A DNA stretch of 38,450 nucleotides from Pseudomonadota bacterium (GTDB lineage Bacteria > Pseudomonadota > Gammaproteobacteria > Burkholderiales > Thiobacillaceae): NCBI GenBank assembly GCA_021847835.1, contig JAJZPR010000027.1:1-38450 (forward strand), read 5' to 3'. Of the stretch, positions 17,955-27,146 are shown piece by piece; position 1 is the first letter of the stretch; each line of letters begins with the position of its first letter. Under the pieces are notes generated by a model. It was not told the DNA's origin. It ran no database searches and worked only from the letters and a program-made list of their open reading frames with translations. Both the position numbers and the translations under genes were made by a program.

Positions 17955-19468
17955 GCTCCGCCCTCCGCTGCTGCGTCGCCGAATACCTGCCGGTACAGGT
18001 CGGCGCCGTGGCTGGTTGCCTGCGGCGCCCCCTCGATCAGCTTGAAGCTGCGCGTGCCGTCGTCCCGCCGTTCGGCGCGCAGGAACAGCGCGTTTGCCAG
18101 GGTGCGCGCGTAAAAGTCGTGCGCGAGATCGTACAGGTGCGTCACGAACACGACCCGGATGCGCCGCTCCAGCAGCGCATCCACGATCTGCCGCGCGATT
18201 TCCGAACCTTCGCGCGCATTGGTCGCGGCGAACGATTCGTTGAACAGCAGCAGCGCATGCGGCGCGAGGTGGTCGGCGATGTCGCTCATGCGCGCCAGTT
18301 CCTCGTCGAACTTGCCCTGCTTCATCGCCGCATCCTCTTCCCGCACGTAGTGGGTGTAGAGGCCCGTGCACAGCGCGCCCTCGAAGGACGTGGCAGCCAC
18401 GAACATGCCGCTTTGCATCATCAGTTGCGCGAGACCTATGCCGCGCAGGAAGCTGGACTTGCCGCCCTGGTTCGCGCCGGTGATGACGATGATATCCTTG
18501 CCGCCGGCATCGGCCGCGTTGCCCACCACGCGCGCCTCCCTGTGCAGCGCGAGGCAGACGTCATACAGCCCGTCGCAACGCAGCCTGCGCTCCCCCGGGG
18601 CAACCGGCTGCGGAAAGCACAGCGGCTCGCCCTTTGCCGTCAGGCGTCCGTGCAGATTCAGGCAGCCGACATAAAAGGCCAGCTCCGTGCGCAGCGCCCT
18701 GAAGAACTGCAGGACGTGGTCGGTGGACTGGGCCAGCGCGTTCGCCACCTGGGCGATGCCCCGGTCGCGCATGCCGGACAGGATGTTGCCGCCGCTCTCG
18801 TCGTGCTCGTCGATATGGAAGGTGTAGGCCGGTTCGCCTTTCCCGAACAGCCGGTCTAACCAGCCGGGTGCCTTGCCCACAGGCCGGTGCAGCACATAGT
18901 CTGAGCCCGCGTTGCCAGCTCCCAGCGCGGCGCTGATCAGGACGCCGTCAGGAAACCTCAGATCATGCAGATGGTGCCGGATGGCGGCAAGGTAATCGTC
19001 CCCAAGCTCGGCTGCCAACATCGCAAACAGCGACCTGAAACCCGGCGACTCGAATTGCGCCGCGTGCTGCTCTGCGATGTGCCTCAATCTGCCAAGCATG
19101 TCCGCATACATTTCCATCAACTCGATGGCGCCATACAGGATGCCGGACGCATAGTGGCTGACGATGCTCAACCAGTATTGCCTGCGCTTCTCTATGGTCT
19201 CCACGGCAAGCTGATACATCTCCAGCACCACGGCCCGGTTCTGCAGGCAATCCTTGAGCACGGCCTGCCGGTGCAGGATGGTCGCGATGCCATTGCCCAT
19301 ACCGCAAAGCATGGCTGTACGCGCCACGTCGTGCACGAAATCGTCTCCCGCGGCCATCGCGCCAAGCAGGGTTTCCAGATCAAGATCCTGCGTCAGGGCA
19401 GACTCGTTCCACGGTCTGCCCGCTTCCGCGTCGAAATCCCGGTCCGGGTGCATGAGCAGCACTCTCAT
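17951..19468 (-). CDS. MutS-like ATPase 1
   Basis: A 505-residue protein with a MutS domain V ATPase: Walker A GANQGGKS (331-338), Walker B LLLFNE (406-411) and the switch TH at 443-444. The first 320 residues are helical and correspond to a lever/clamp region; the mismatch-binding domain I and connector of true MutS are absent, so it is not the mismatch sensor. The start is the ATG at 19468 overlapping the preceding MutS-like stop (ATGA); the frame upstream is not coding. MutS-like genes of this shortened type are among those known to follow fluoride riboswitches; their role is unknown. Confidence 0.92.
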   Translation of the reverse strand: MRVLLMHPDRDFDAEAGRPWNESALTQDLDLETLLGAMAAGDDFVHDVARTAMLCGMGNGIATILHRQAVLKDCLQNRAVVLEMYQLAVETIEKRRQYWLSIVSHYASGILYGAIELMEMYADMLGRLRHIAEQHAAQFESPGFRSLFAMLAAELGDDYLAAIRHHLHDLRFPDGVLISAALGAGNAGSDYVLHRPVGKAPGWLDRLFGKGEPAYTFHIDEHDESGGNILSGMRDRGIAQVANALAQSTDHVLQFFRALRTELAFYVGCLNLHGRLTAKGEPLCFPQPVAPGERRLRCDGLYDVCLALHREARVVGNAADAGGKDIIVITGANQGGKSSFLRGIGLAQLMMQSGMFVAATSFEGALCTGLYTHYVREEDAAMKQGKFDEELARMSDIADHLAPHALLLFNESFAATNAREGSEIARQIVDALLERRIRVVFVTHLYDLAHDFYARTLANALFLRAERRDDGTRSFKLIEGAPQATSHGADLYRQVFGDAAAEGGA

Positions 19469-21021
19469 GGCGCGATCCTCTGCTTCAGCCAACGATAGGT
19501 GACGCGGTGTTTCTCGGCGATGGCGAGCGCATAAGCCAGCCCGTCGGGTGGCTTGCGTTCCAGTCTGAAGCTGCGTGCCGTCGGGTCGGCTGGATCCACG
19601 ACGCCGGCGATGCTGACGGTCTTCGCGTCGAACGAAGCCAGTTCGTCGAGAAAGGTCACGCACACGCACAGCGCATCCAGCGCGGAAATCTTCGCCAGCA
19701 GCTTCCTGCCCAGCAGCAGCGCATCGCCGACCGTGGTCGAGGAGAAGACTTCGTTCAGGATGACGATGCTGTGCGGCGTCGCCAGCTGCAGGATGTCGCG
19801 CAGCCGGATCAGGTCGTCCTGCAGCTTGCCGTGCAGCGCCGCGGCATCCTCTTCCTTATCGAAATGGGTGAACAGCCGGTCGAACGGGAACAGCCTGGCC
19901 GCGCCGCCCGGCACCGGGCAGCCCAGGCAGGCGAGATGGTGCAGCTGGCCGAACATGCGCGCGAACGTGGTCTTGCCGCCGTGGTTGGGGCCAGTGACGA
20001 CCACGATGCGCTCCATTCCGTGCAGCAGGAAATCGTTGGGCACGATGGCCTTGTTTTCCGCCGCCAGTTCGCCGGCCAGCGCAAGATCGAAAGTGTCGTG
20101 CGCGAAGATTTCCCTGTCCGCAGCGGCAAGCTGCGGGTAACAGAACGCCAGGCCGTTTTGCCGCAGCTTGCCGGTATACGCAAGCCAGGCGACATAGAAC
20201 TGTATCTCGCGGTCGAAGCGCACGATCGTCTCGTCGAGATAGCTGGCATGCTGCACGGGAAACTGCTCCAGCCGGCCGAACACCTCCGGAAAGAACAGGG
20301 CAACCCGTTTTACCACCTGCTCCTGCACATGGTTCATGTCGTCGTTGCGCAAGTTGGCGCGATGGTCTTCGGCCGCGCCGCGCCGGAATTTTTCGAATGT
20401 CCGCTCGACTTCGGCGCTGTAGTCGCCCTCTTCATGGCAGGCACGCACCGTGATGCTGCTGCCATCGATCTGCAGACAATAGCGGATGGCAGACAGGTCG
20501 GCGCTCAGGCTGCCGGTTTGCGCCGCGAGTTCGGCAAAGGCCGGGGATGCGCAGTAACGCGCCAGATGTTCGCGCAAGGCACGCATGCCGCGCGAAGCCA
20601 GGTGCAATCCGGACAGGTCGTGCGCCAGGCCGGCGACGGCCGCGCAATAGCTGGCGGCCGCATCCAGCAGCCAGCGCTCCTTCTGGTAGCGGTAATAGCG
20701 GCGTTCCGGCTCGGGCAGGTACCGGCGCATGGACTGCATATGCCGGGCGAACGAGGTGACGGCGGCCAGCAGCGATTCCTGCTCCATATCCTGCATCACT
20801 TCCTGACGCCAGACGATGGTGTCGGCATCGCGCAGCGGCGCATGGAAGAACGGCGCGAGCTGGTATTCCTGCCTGCCTGCAGTAACGGCGTCCACGATCC
20901 TGTCGAGGCTCAGGTCATGGAAATACGGCGGCGCCCCGGCTTCTGCCGGCGCCTGACCGTCCGGGAACAGGATGCTGACGAAGCGCTCTTGCATGTGGCC
21001 GGGATCGGGCGCCGCGTTCAT
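19465..21021 (-). CDS. MutS-like ATPase 2
   Basis: A 518-residue partner of the next gene: Walker A GPNHGGKT (344-351), Walker B IVILNE (419-424), and a helical N-terminal 320 residues with no mismatch-recognition domain. It is diverged from MutS-like 1 but has the same layout (LAFYVGCLNLHG in one versus IQFYVAWLAYTG in the other). The ATG at 21021 overlaps the MFS stop by ATGA. MutS proteins act as dimers, so these two may form a heterodimer; that is inference from their tandem position and similar size. Confidence 0.92.
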   Translation of the reverse strand: MNAAPDPGHMQERFVSILFPDGQAPAEAGAPPYFHDLSLDRIVDAVTAGRQEYQLAPFFHAPLRDADTIVWRQEVMQDMEQESLLAAVTSFARHMQSMRRYLPEPERRYYRYQKERWLLDAAASYCAAVAGLAHDLSGLHLASRGMRALREHLARYCASPAFAELAAQTGSLSADLSAIRYCLQIDGSSITVRACHEEGDYSAEVERTFEKFRRGAAEDHRANLRNDDMNHVQEQVVKRVALFFPEVFGRLEQFPVQHASYLDETIVRFDREIQFYVAWLAYTGKLRQNGLAFCYPQLAAADREIFAHDTFDLALAGELAAENKAIVPNDFLLHGMERIVVVTGPNHGGKTTFARMFGQLHHLACLGCPVPGGAARLFPFDRLFTHFDKEEDAAALHGKLQDDLIRLRDILQLATPHSIVILNEVFSSTTVGDALLLGRKLLAKISALDALCVCVTFLDELASFDAKTVSIAGVVDPADPTARSFRLERKPPDGLAYALAIAEKHRVTYRWLKQRIAP

Positions 21022-22226
21022 GCTGGTTCCTTCGCGTTCAGGCGCATACCGTACAGCATGATGGCGGCAAGCACCGCGAGGATGGCCGCGAAGCCGAAGC
21101 CGGCCTCCGGCGAGAATGCGCTCCACAGCACGCCGACCGTGATGCTGGACAGGAAATCGCCCAAGCCGTCCACCGAACTCATCGCGCCGTAGCCGGTGCC
21201 GTGCTCGTGCTCGCGCAGCAAGGTGGAAGCGAGCGCGGGCTGCGACGATTCGATGATGGCGGTGTAGATGCCATTGATCGCGAACAGCAGCACCAGCGCC
21301 CAGCGCTGCGCATCGGCGAAAAGGAAGCCCGCACATAACAGCGCGAACAGCGCGAAGCCGGTGGCAAGGACAGCCTTCTTGTCGTGCTTGTCGGACCACG
21401 CACCGATGGGATAGGCCACCAGCGCATATACGACGTTGCCGAAGGTGTAGAGCGCCACCGCGAAGGCCGCCGCATGGGCCGCGCCGAAACCCGGCGTGAG
21501 CAAATCCTGCGCGCGCAGGATCAGCAGTGTGGGCGCGAAGTTGGCGATGCCGAACAGGCCGATGGGCAGCAGGAATTTTTTGAAATTGCGCGGCAGTTCC
21601 TGCAGGCTCTCCCAGGTGTCGCGCCGGTCGGGAATCCGCGCCTTTTCCTTCACCAGAAAAACGACGCACAGAAAGGCCAGCAGGCCGGGGATCAGCGACA
21701 TCAGGAAGATGCTGCGGATGGCGACATGCGACAGCAGCAGCCACGCGATCAGCGGGCCGAGGATGGCGCCCAGCGTGTCCAGCGTGCGATGGAAGGCGAA
21801 GGCGCGCCCCACCGTGGCGGGCGTGGTGGATTCGACCAAGAGCGCATCGCGCACCGGGGAGCGGATGGACCAGCCGATCCAGCCCACGGTGCGCCCGAGC
21901 AGCACATGCCACCAGCTGGTGGCGAGCGCGAAGCTGGCCTTGCTGAACGCGGTGATGAAATAGCCCAACGCCGCGAGTCCCTTGCGCTTGCCGATGCGGT
22001 CGCTGTACCAGCCGGCCCACACCTGGAACACGGTGGAGATGCCGTCGGCCACGCCCTCGATCACGCCCAAGGCGAACGCGGGCGCGCCCAGCACCGACGA
22101 CAGGAAGGCCGGCAGCACCGCGGTGGCCATCTCGTGGTTCATGTCGCTGAACAGGCTGGCCAGCCCCATGCCGAAGATGTTGCGGTTGAGCCAGCGCACT
22201 TTTTTGGGGGCTTCAGTCTGCTCCAT
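21018..22226 (-). CDS. MFS transporter (second paralogue)
   Basis: A 402-residue MFS transporter with about twelve hydrophobic segments. It has the loop WYSDRIGKRKGLA after helix 2 and SIRSPVRDALLVE between helices 4 and 5. The start is the ATG at 22226 with a strong AGGAGGAG site and lies inside the last codons of the CNNM gene (14-base overlap). It is related to the MFS protein at 10073-11332. Substrate is unknown. Position between the CNNM protein and the MutS-like pair is part of the uninterrupted run. Confidence 0.93.
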   Translation of the reverse strand: MEQTEAPKKVRWLNRNIFGMGLASLFSDMNHEMATAVLPAFLSSVLGAPAFALGVIEGVADGISTVFQVWAGWYSDRIGKRKGLAALGYFITAFSKASFALATSWWHVLLGRTVGWIGWSIRSPVRDALLVESTTPATVGRAFAFHRTLDTLGAILGPLIAWLLLSHVAIRSIFLMSLIPGLLAFLCVVFLVKEKARIPDRRDTWESLQELPRNFKKFLLPIGLFGIANFAPTLLILRAQDLLTPGFGAAHAAAFAVALYTFGNVVYALVAYPIGAWSDKHDKKAVLATGFALFALLCAGFLFADAQRWALVLLFAINGIYTAIIESSQPALASTLLREHEHGTGYGAMSSVDGLGDFLSSITVGVLWSAFSPEAGFGFAAILAVLAAIMLYGMRLNAKEPA

Positions 22227-23301
22227 GAGGCTCCTCCTGTGGCGGCTCCTGCTGTGCCCGCTTGCGCCTGAGTTGCGCGGCACGGTGCTTGCGCGAGCGG
22301 TCGACTGCGGGGCGCAGGCTGGCCACGGCCTCCGCCTCGTCGGTGATTTCCATGCCGAGGATGGCTTCCAGCATGTCTTCCAGCGTGACCAGGCCGACGA
22401 TCTCGCCGTGCTTGCCAGTCACCAGCGCAATGGCTTCGTGCTGCGCCAGGATTTGCTCGAATGCCTTCGCTACAGACTCGGTCTCGTCGAAGCGGGGAAT
22501 GGGGCGGCGGAACGTGGCAAGCAAGCGCGTTCCGTCGCAGTCCCGCGCATAGTCCTTCAGCACGTCGCGATGCGATATGTAGCTCGTGACGTTTTCACGA
22601 GCTCCCTCGTACAGCGGAATGCGGCTGAAGGCATCGGCACCCGGCGCCGCAATCAAATCCGCCACGGTCTGCCTGGCATCCAGCATGAACATGACCGGAC
22701 GCGGCGTCATCACATCCTTCAATAGCACTTCGCGGCTATAGATCAGGTTGCCGATCAGCATCGCCTCGGCCAGCGAGATCGCGCCTTCCTGCGGTGCCGC
22801 GCCGACCAGCATGGCGAATTCGCGGCGCGTGAAGCGCTCGCGCTGACGGCGCGCGAGCAGACGCACCAGAGTGCGGGTCACGACCAGAACCGGCGCCATG
22901 ATGCGAAGCAGCTGTGCCAGCGCATTCCCGACAAAGCCGGACAGCTGCCCCGCATAACGCGCCGCCAGCGTCTTGGGGATGATCTCGGAGATCACCAGCA
23001 GCAGGATGGTCAGCAGCGCGGAAACCAGGCCGACCCAGTCTTTGCCGAACAATGCGGCGGCCTGTGCGCCGACGAAGGTCGCGCCGACCGTGGTTGCCAC
23101 CGTGTTCAGGATCAGGATGGCGCTGATGGCGTCGTCGATGCGGTTCTGCTTGATGTCGAGCAGGCGGACAGCTCCCGTGCCGCCCGCCGCTCGCCGCTCC
23201 AGCAACGCCGAGATGCGCACCGAGAACAGCGTGACCTCCAGCAGCGAGCAGAAGTGCGAGAGCACGATCGTCAAGAGCATCCAGAAGACGAGCTGCGCCA
23301 T
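22213..23301 (-). CDS. CNNM (DUF21) and CBS-domain membrane protein
   Basis: A 362-residue protein with an N-terminal DUF21/CNNM membrane domain (about residues 1-150, with the conserved SEIIPKTLA) followed by two CBS domains (about 190-310: VLLKDVMTPRPVMFML, SYISHRDVLKDY, then GEIVGLVTLEDMLEAILG). The C-terminal CorC/HlyC domain common in this family is missing; a basic tail of about 50 residues replaces it. CNNM proteins are linked to magnesium or cobalt transport. Since fluoride toxicity involves Mg-fluoride complexes, a magnesium role here would make sense but is unproven. Confidence 0.92.
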   Translation of the reverse strand: MAQLVFWMLLTIVLSHFCSLLEVTLFSVRISALLERRAAGGTGAVRLLDIKQNRIDDAISAILILNTVATTVGATFVGAQAAALFGKDWVGLVSALLTILLLVISEIIPKTLAARYAGQLSGFVGNALAQLLRIMAPVLVVTRTLVRLLARRQRERFTRREFAMLVGAAPQEGAISLAEAMLIGNLIYSREVLLKDVMTPRPVMFMLDARQTVADLIAAPGADAFSRIPLYEGARENVTSYISHRDVLKDYARDCDGTRLLATFRRPIPRFDETESVAKAFEQILAQHEAIALVTGKHGEIVGLVTLEDMLEAILGMEITDEAEAVASLRPAVDRSRKHRAAQLRRKRAQQEPPQEEPHGAD

Positions 23302-23328
23302 GTCATGCCGTCCGTGTTGTGGATCGCG

Positions 23329-24516
23329 TCATAACCTGCCCATCCTGAGGCGGTCGCCCATCAGCGGCGCGACATAATCGAGCCAGGCCTGCGTGATGTC
23401 GTTGCCGGATGCGGCGATGTATCGGTCTGGCATCGTGACCGCCCCCTGCGCCACCGAAGGCAGCGGTGTAATGAAACATTCGCTCGAATAGGGCTCGCCA
23501 CTCAAGCGGCGTAGCGCCACCGCGCCAGACGCTCCGCCGCCCGCGGCATGGCGCACGGCATATTCGCCTGCGCGGCGCGCATTCAGTGCATCGATGGCTG
23601 ACATCACGGACGGGAAGGAGCGCTGCAGATAGCCGAAGGTATCAACGCGCACCCGTATCTTTCCTGCGCAGGCTTCCGCCGCCAGCTCTCCCAGTGCCTC
23701 GCCGAGTATGTCGGTCTTCCTGATTTTGCCGTGCCGCCCCTGGTAGCGATCCAGTCCGAGCTGTTTGCCTGCCTGTTCCGCGATACCCTCGGCGGCTGCG
23801 ATCACGCAGCGCCCGTGTTGCGCCACTACGCGGCGAATGTCGCGCTGGAATGTTTCGATATTGAAGGCGCGCTCCGGCAGATAGATCAGGTGCGGTCCGT
23901 CGTCCTCGGCATGTCGTGCCAAGGCCGAGGACGCGGTCATGAAGCCGGCGTGATGTCCCATCACCACGTTGATCTTGATGCCGGGCAGCGCACGGTTGTC
24001 CTGGTCGTCGCCCATGAAGGCGAGCGCGACGAAGCGTGCCGCCGAGGGAAAGCCGGGGCTGTAGTCGGTGACCGCCAGATCGTTGTCTATGGTTTTCGGG
24101 ATGTGCACTACGCACAGTTCATAGTTCGCCTGTTTTGCCGCTTCGTCCACCAGCTGTGCGGTTTTGGCCGAGCCGTCACCGCCGATGTAAAGAAAATGAC
24201 GCACCCCGTGCTTCCGGAAGATTTCTATGGCACGCGTGCATTCTTCTGCGTCAGGCCGTTTGCGCACCGAACCCAGCACCGCCCCCGGCGTGGCGGCGAT
24301 GGCTTCGAGCTGAGCTTTGTCTTGACTGCCCAGGTCGACGAAATCTTCGCTGAGAACGCCAGGGAAGCCGTGACGCGCACCTAGGATCGCGCCGATGCCG
24401 GCGCAGCTGCGCACCGCCAGAATGACGCCCACCAGCGATTGATTGATCACTACGGTGGGGCCGCCGGACTGGGCGACGAGCAACTTTCCGTTTGATTTCT
24501 TGTTAGTCAAGCACAT
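23329..24516 (-). CDS. 6-phosphofructokinase family enzyme
   Basis: A protein of about 395 residues matching the phosphofructokinase family, which phosphorylates fructose 6-phosphate. GGDGS (112-116) has the glycine typical of ATP enzymes, while PKTIDND (140-146) has the lysine typical of pyrophosphate-dependent ones; the mixture also occurs in some ATP enzymes, so the phosphate donor is undecided. The usual MGRxxG reads MGHHAG (186-191), a changed arginine. The start is ambiguous: the ATG at 24516 directly abuts GGAGG, whereas a TTG at 24510 has proper spacing. It overlaps the preceding gene. With enolase it puts a second glycolytic enzyme in the run. Confidence 0.9.
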   Translation of the reverse strand: MCLTNKKSNGKLLVAQSGGPTVVINQSLVGVILAVRSCAGIGAILGARHGFPGVLSEDFVDLGSQDKAQLEAIAATPGAVLGSVRKRPDAEECTRAIEIFRKHGVRHFLYIGGDGSAKTAQLVDEAAKQANYELCVVHIPKTIDNDLAVTDYSPGFPSAARFVALAFMGDDQDNRALPGIKINVVMGHHAGFMTASSALARHAEDDGPHLIYLPERAFNIETFQRDIRRVVAQHGRCVIAAAEGIAEQAGKQLGLDRYQGRHGKIRKTDILGEALGELAAEACAGKIRVRVDTFGYLQRSFPSVMSAIDALNARRAGEYAVRHAAGGGASGAVALRRLSGEPYSSECFITPLPSVAQGAVTMPDRYIAASGNDITQAWLDYVAPLMGDRLRMGRL

Positions 24517-25369
24517 CCTCCATGGTCAATGTTCCGATTGAATCTGTCGCGCTACCCGGCGAGTCGCCCAACATCCTGACGATCTTGATCGCAAGGTAAT
24601 GGCTGCGCAGGTCGGGCAGGCTGCTGGCGACGGCGGCGAATGCGCCGTCCGCCGTTTGCGACGCGAGCACGTTGGAAATGACGATCGTCGGATAAAGCAC
24701 CGCCATGCCGAGCAGCCGGCAGCAGCCGACGCCCGCATGCAGGATGCGGTTATTGGTATAGCGGGAATCCCGCGTGTTGCAGAAACCGAGCTCCACAGCC
24801 TGCATGTCGTCGACGAAACGGACGGTGTCGGCATCTCGCGCCGCGAGGCCCATGGTTTCGAGCAGGCACAGCGCGAGGTAGGTGTTCTCCAGACTGGGCT
24901 TGGCGCCATAACCTCCATCCCGCCGGAATGCCACGATGAAATCCATGATCTGCGCTCGCGGATATTGCTGGCTCAACATCTGCTTGAGCCGGACGATCTT
25001 GAGCACCTCATCCAGCCAGCCCGCAAACGACTCTTCTCCGCTAGGCGCCTCCACGCGCAGAGCGCCTATGGCGGCAACGGTGGCGTTCATAACCGGCAAT
25101 CCGAGCAGCCGCCGGGAATGCACGTAATAGTAGAGGTAGTAGGGCTGGCTGCTGACCGCGGGTTGTCGCTGCAGGTAGTCGATGCTCGCGTCGCAGTCCG
25201 GACAGGCCTGGCCGAGCAGCCGGTAGGCGGCCAGCGCGTGATAAGTGTCGTGCACGCTGGGTTCTTCGACATAATCGGTGCGATAGAAGCAGTATCCGCC
25301 GTCGCGGCAGCGGCGGCTGTCCAGATACTCCACCGCCCGCCGCAGGGCTGGTGCAATCCGCTCAGGCAT
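24503..25369 (-). CDS. Prenyltransferase/terpene-cyclase-fold protein
   Basis: A 288-residue protein with repeats typical of the alpha-alpha toroid of protein prenyltransferase beta subunits and squalene cyclases: DGGYCFYR with VHDTYHALAAYRLLG (23-53), DGGYGAKPSLENTYLALCLL (151-170) and DGAFAAVASSLPDLRSHYLAIKIVRMLG (241-268). It lacks the DxDD catalytic motif of squalene cyclases. The three histidine/aspartate zinc ligands of prenyltransferases are not obvious. The start is the ATG at 25369, overlapping the dynamin 2 stop. No partner terpenoid genes lie near it. Function unknown. Confidence 0.82.
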   Translation of the reverse strand: MPERIAPALRRAVEYLDSRRCRDGGYCFYRTDYVEEPSVHDTYHALAAYRLLGQACPDCDASIDYLQRQPAVSSQPYYLYYYVHSRRLLGLPVMNATVAAIGALRVEAPSGEESFAGWLDEVLKIVRLKQMLSQQYPRAQIMDFIVAFRRDGGYGAKPSLENTYLALCLLETMGLAARDADTVRFVDDMQAVELGFCNTRDSRYTNNRILHAGVGCCRLLGMAVLYPTIVISNVLASQTADGAFAAVASSLPDLRSHYLAIKIVRMLGDSPGSATDSIGTLTMEDVLD

Positions 25370-27146
25370 CGGCCTCCCCGGCTTCACTGAGTAGACGGTG
25401 CAGTCGTGCCGACAGGCCGTCGAGTGACACGATGGTCGCGGCGAGTTCGCGCGCCTGCGCATCGGCCTCCTTGGCACCGTCCTGGCCGATTTCCGTGCCG
25501 TGCCGGACCGCGGTGGCGATGCCGTCGAGCGTGGCGTCCATGCGTTGCAGCATGGCGATGTTGAATTCGCGCATGCTCTTGTCCAGGCGCTGGGCGAAAT
25601 CGTAGCGGATGCGCCCGGCCTGGGTGTCGACGAGTTCCCTGCCGTACTTTGCCGTCTCCTCCAGGATCAGCGTGTCGCCGATGAACTTGGGCAGCGCGTG
25701 CAGCAGCGAGGTGGCCATGATCTTGATGCTGCCCGGCATATCCCAGAACTTGTAATAGAAGCCGGCCTGGGTCTGCCAGGATGATCCCGCACGCACCGAC
25801 TCGAACGGCACGGAAAACAATTCGGACGAGTAGCGGTAGAGTTCGTCCACGGCGGCCTCGATCCTGGCATTGAAGCGCCCGCACAGCGCCTGGAAGGCGG
25901 CTTCGAGCTTCTCGTCCTCGGCGCGCCGGAAGCCGTCCCAGGCGGTGCGCACCATCTCCGCGGCATGGCGCTGCAGCTCCTCGTGCAGCTCGCGCGAGGG
26001 CAGCCCGCGCACCTTGGCGAAATGCGCGCGCACGCCGGCCTCGACCTCCTGCATCAGCTTTTCCTTGAACGCCTCCACGTCGGCCGTGACCTGACGGTTG
26101 GCCAGCTGTTTGACTTCGGCTTCGAGCAGAATGGAGAAGTCGCGTTTTTCCTGTTCCATTTCGCCGCGCTTGCTTTCGAACAGGGCGAGCTTGCGCCGCA
26201 ATTCCTCCTGCGGCATGGCGAGCGAAGTGCGCGCCAGATCGCTGTTGAAGCGGGCTTGCGTGATGAGGCGCAGCAAGTTCTTCGCCGCCGACACCGCGAG
26301 GGCTTTGCCCTTCTCCTCCATCAGGAAGTGCAACAGCGCGGCGGTGAGGCGCGGGAAGCGGCTGCACTCAAGCAAGGCCGCATCGTTGGCGGTCTGCGCT
26401 TCCAGCGCGAGCCGTGCCGATATGGGGAATACCGGCACGGCTCGCCCCATGGCCTCGGCAACGACGCCGCTGGAAAATTCCACCGACTCCTCCAGGTCGT
26501 CCTTGTCCAGCAGGTCGGTCTTGTTGAGCAGGAAGAATATCTTGCCTGCGTATTCGCGCACCCGTTTGAGAAAATCGTATTCCATCCGGCTCACCGGCTG
26601 ATCCACGGAAAGCAGGAACAGCACGGCATCGGCCTTGGGCAGGAAACGGTAGGTTTCGTCGGTGTTGTGTTGGTAGACCGAACCGATGCCGGGCGTGTCC
26701 ACCAGCCGCACCCCGCTTTTCAGCCAGTCCGACGGATAGGCGAGCCAGGCCTCCACCACGCCTTTTTCGTTGCGCGGATTGCCTTTTTCGGTGACGTATT
26801 CCCCCAGTTCCTGCGGCGGAATGCTGCGCCGCTCTCCGCTCTGGAACAGCACCTGTGCGGCCGGCTGTGCGCCCCAGGTCAGCAGGGTGGCGACCGAGGT
26901 CAGCGGCACCACGCCGACGGGCAAGACTTCCGCGCCGAGCAGCGCGTTGACGACGCTGCTCTTGCCGCGCTTGAATTCTCCGGCAACAACCAGATTGAAG
27001 CCGCTCTTGGCAATCCTGGCCTTGAGCTCCGCGACCTGTCCGGCATGGGGGAAATCGCGCAGGGCAAGCGCCTCGTCCACGCAGCGGTCAATTTCGTGCA
27101 ACAGGGGGTTGGCGGCAGGCATGAACGGAGCATGGCTCATTTCCAT
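25362..27146 (-). CDS. Dynamin-like GTPase 2
   Basis: A 594-residue dynamin-family GTPase with textbook motifs: GEFKRGKS (56-63), a Thr-rich G2 region PLTSVATL (81-88), DTPGIG (150-155) and NKTD (208-211). After the GTPase domain come about 280 residues rich in charged helices (for example QEELRRKLALFESKRGEMEQEKRDF), then a hydrophobic helical part with KIMATSLLHALPKFIGDTLI, possibly the membrane paddle. It is a better-conserved GTPase than dynamin 1. Its start follows the RepA-like stop with no base between them. The presence of two unlike dynamins in one run suggests a two-part membrane remodelling machine. Confidence 0.93.
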   Translation of the reverse strand: MEMSHAPFMPAANPLLHEIDRCVDEALALRDFPHAGQVAELKARIAKSGFNLVVAGEFKRGKSSVVNALLGAEVLPVGVVPLTSVATLLTWGAQPAAQVLFQSGERRSIPPQELGEYVTEKGNPRNEKGVVEAWLAYPSDWLKSGVRLVDTPGIGSVYQHNTDETYRFLPKADAVLFLLSVDQPVSRMEYDFLKRVREYAGKIFFLLNKTDLLDKDDLEESVEFSSGVVAEAMGRAVPVFPISARLALEAQTANDAALLECSRFPRLTAALLHFLMEEKGKALAVSAAKNLLRLITQARFNSDLARTSLAMPQEELRRKLALFESKRGEMEQEKRDFSILLEAEVKQLANRQVTADVEAFKEKLMQEVEAGVRAHFAKVRGLPSRELHEELQRHAAEMVRTAWDGFRRAEDEKLEAAFQALCGRFNARIEAAVDELYRYSSELFSVPFESVRAGSSWQTQAGFYYKFWDMPGSIKIMATSLLHALPKFIGDTLILEETAKYGRELVDTQAGRIRYDFAQRLDKSMREFNIAMLQRMDATLDGIATAVRHGTEIGQDGAKEADAQARELAATIVSLDGLSARLHRLLSEAGEADA

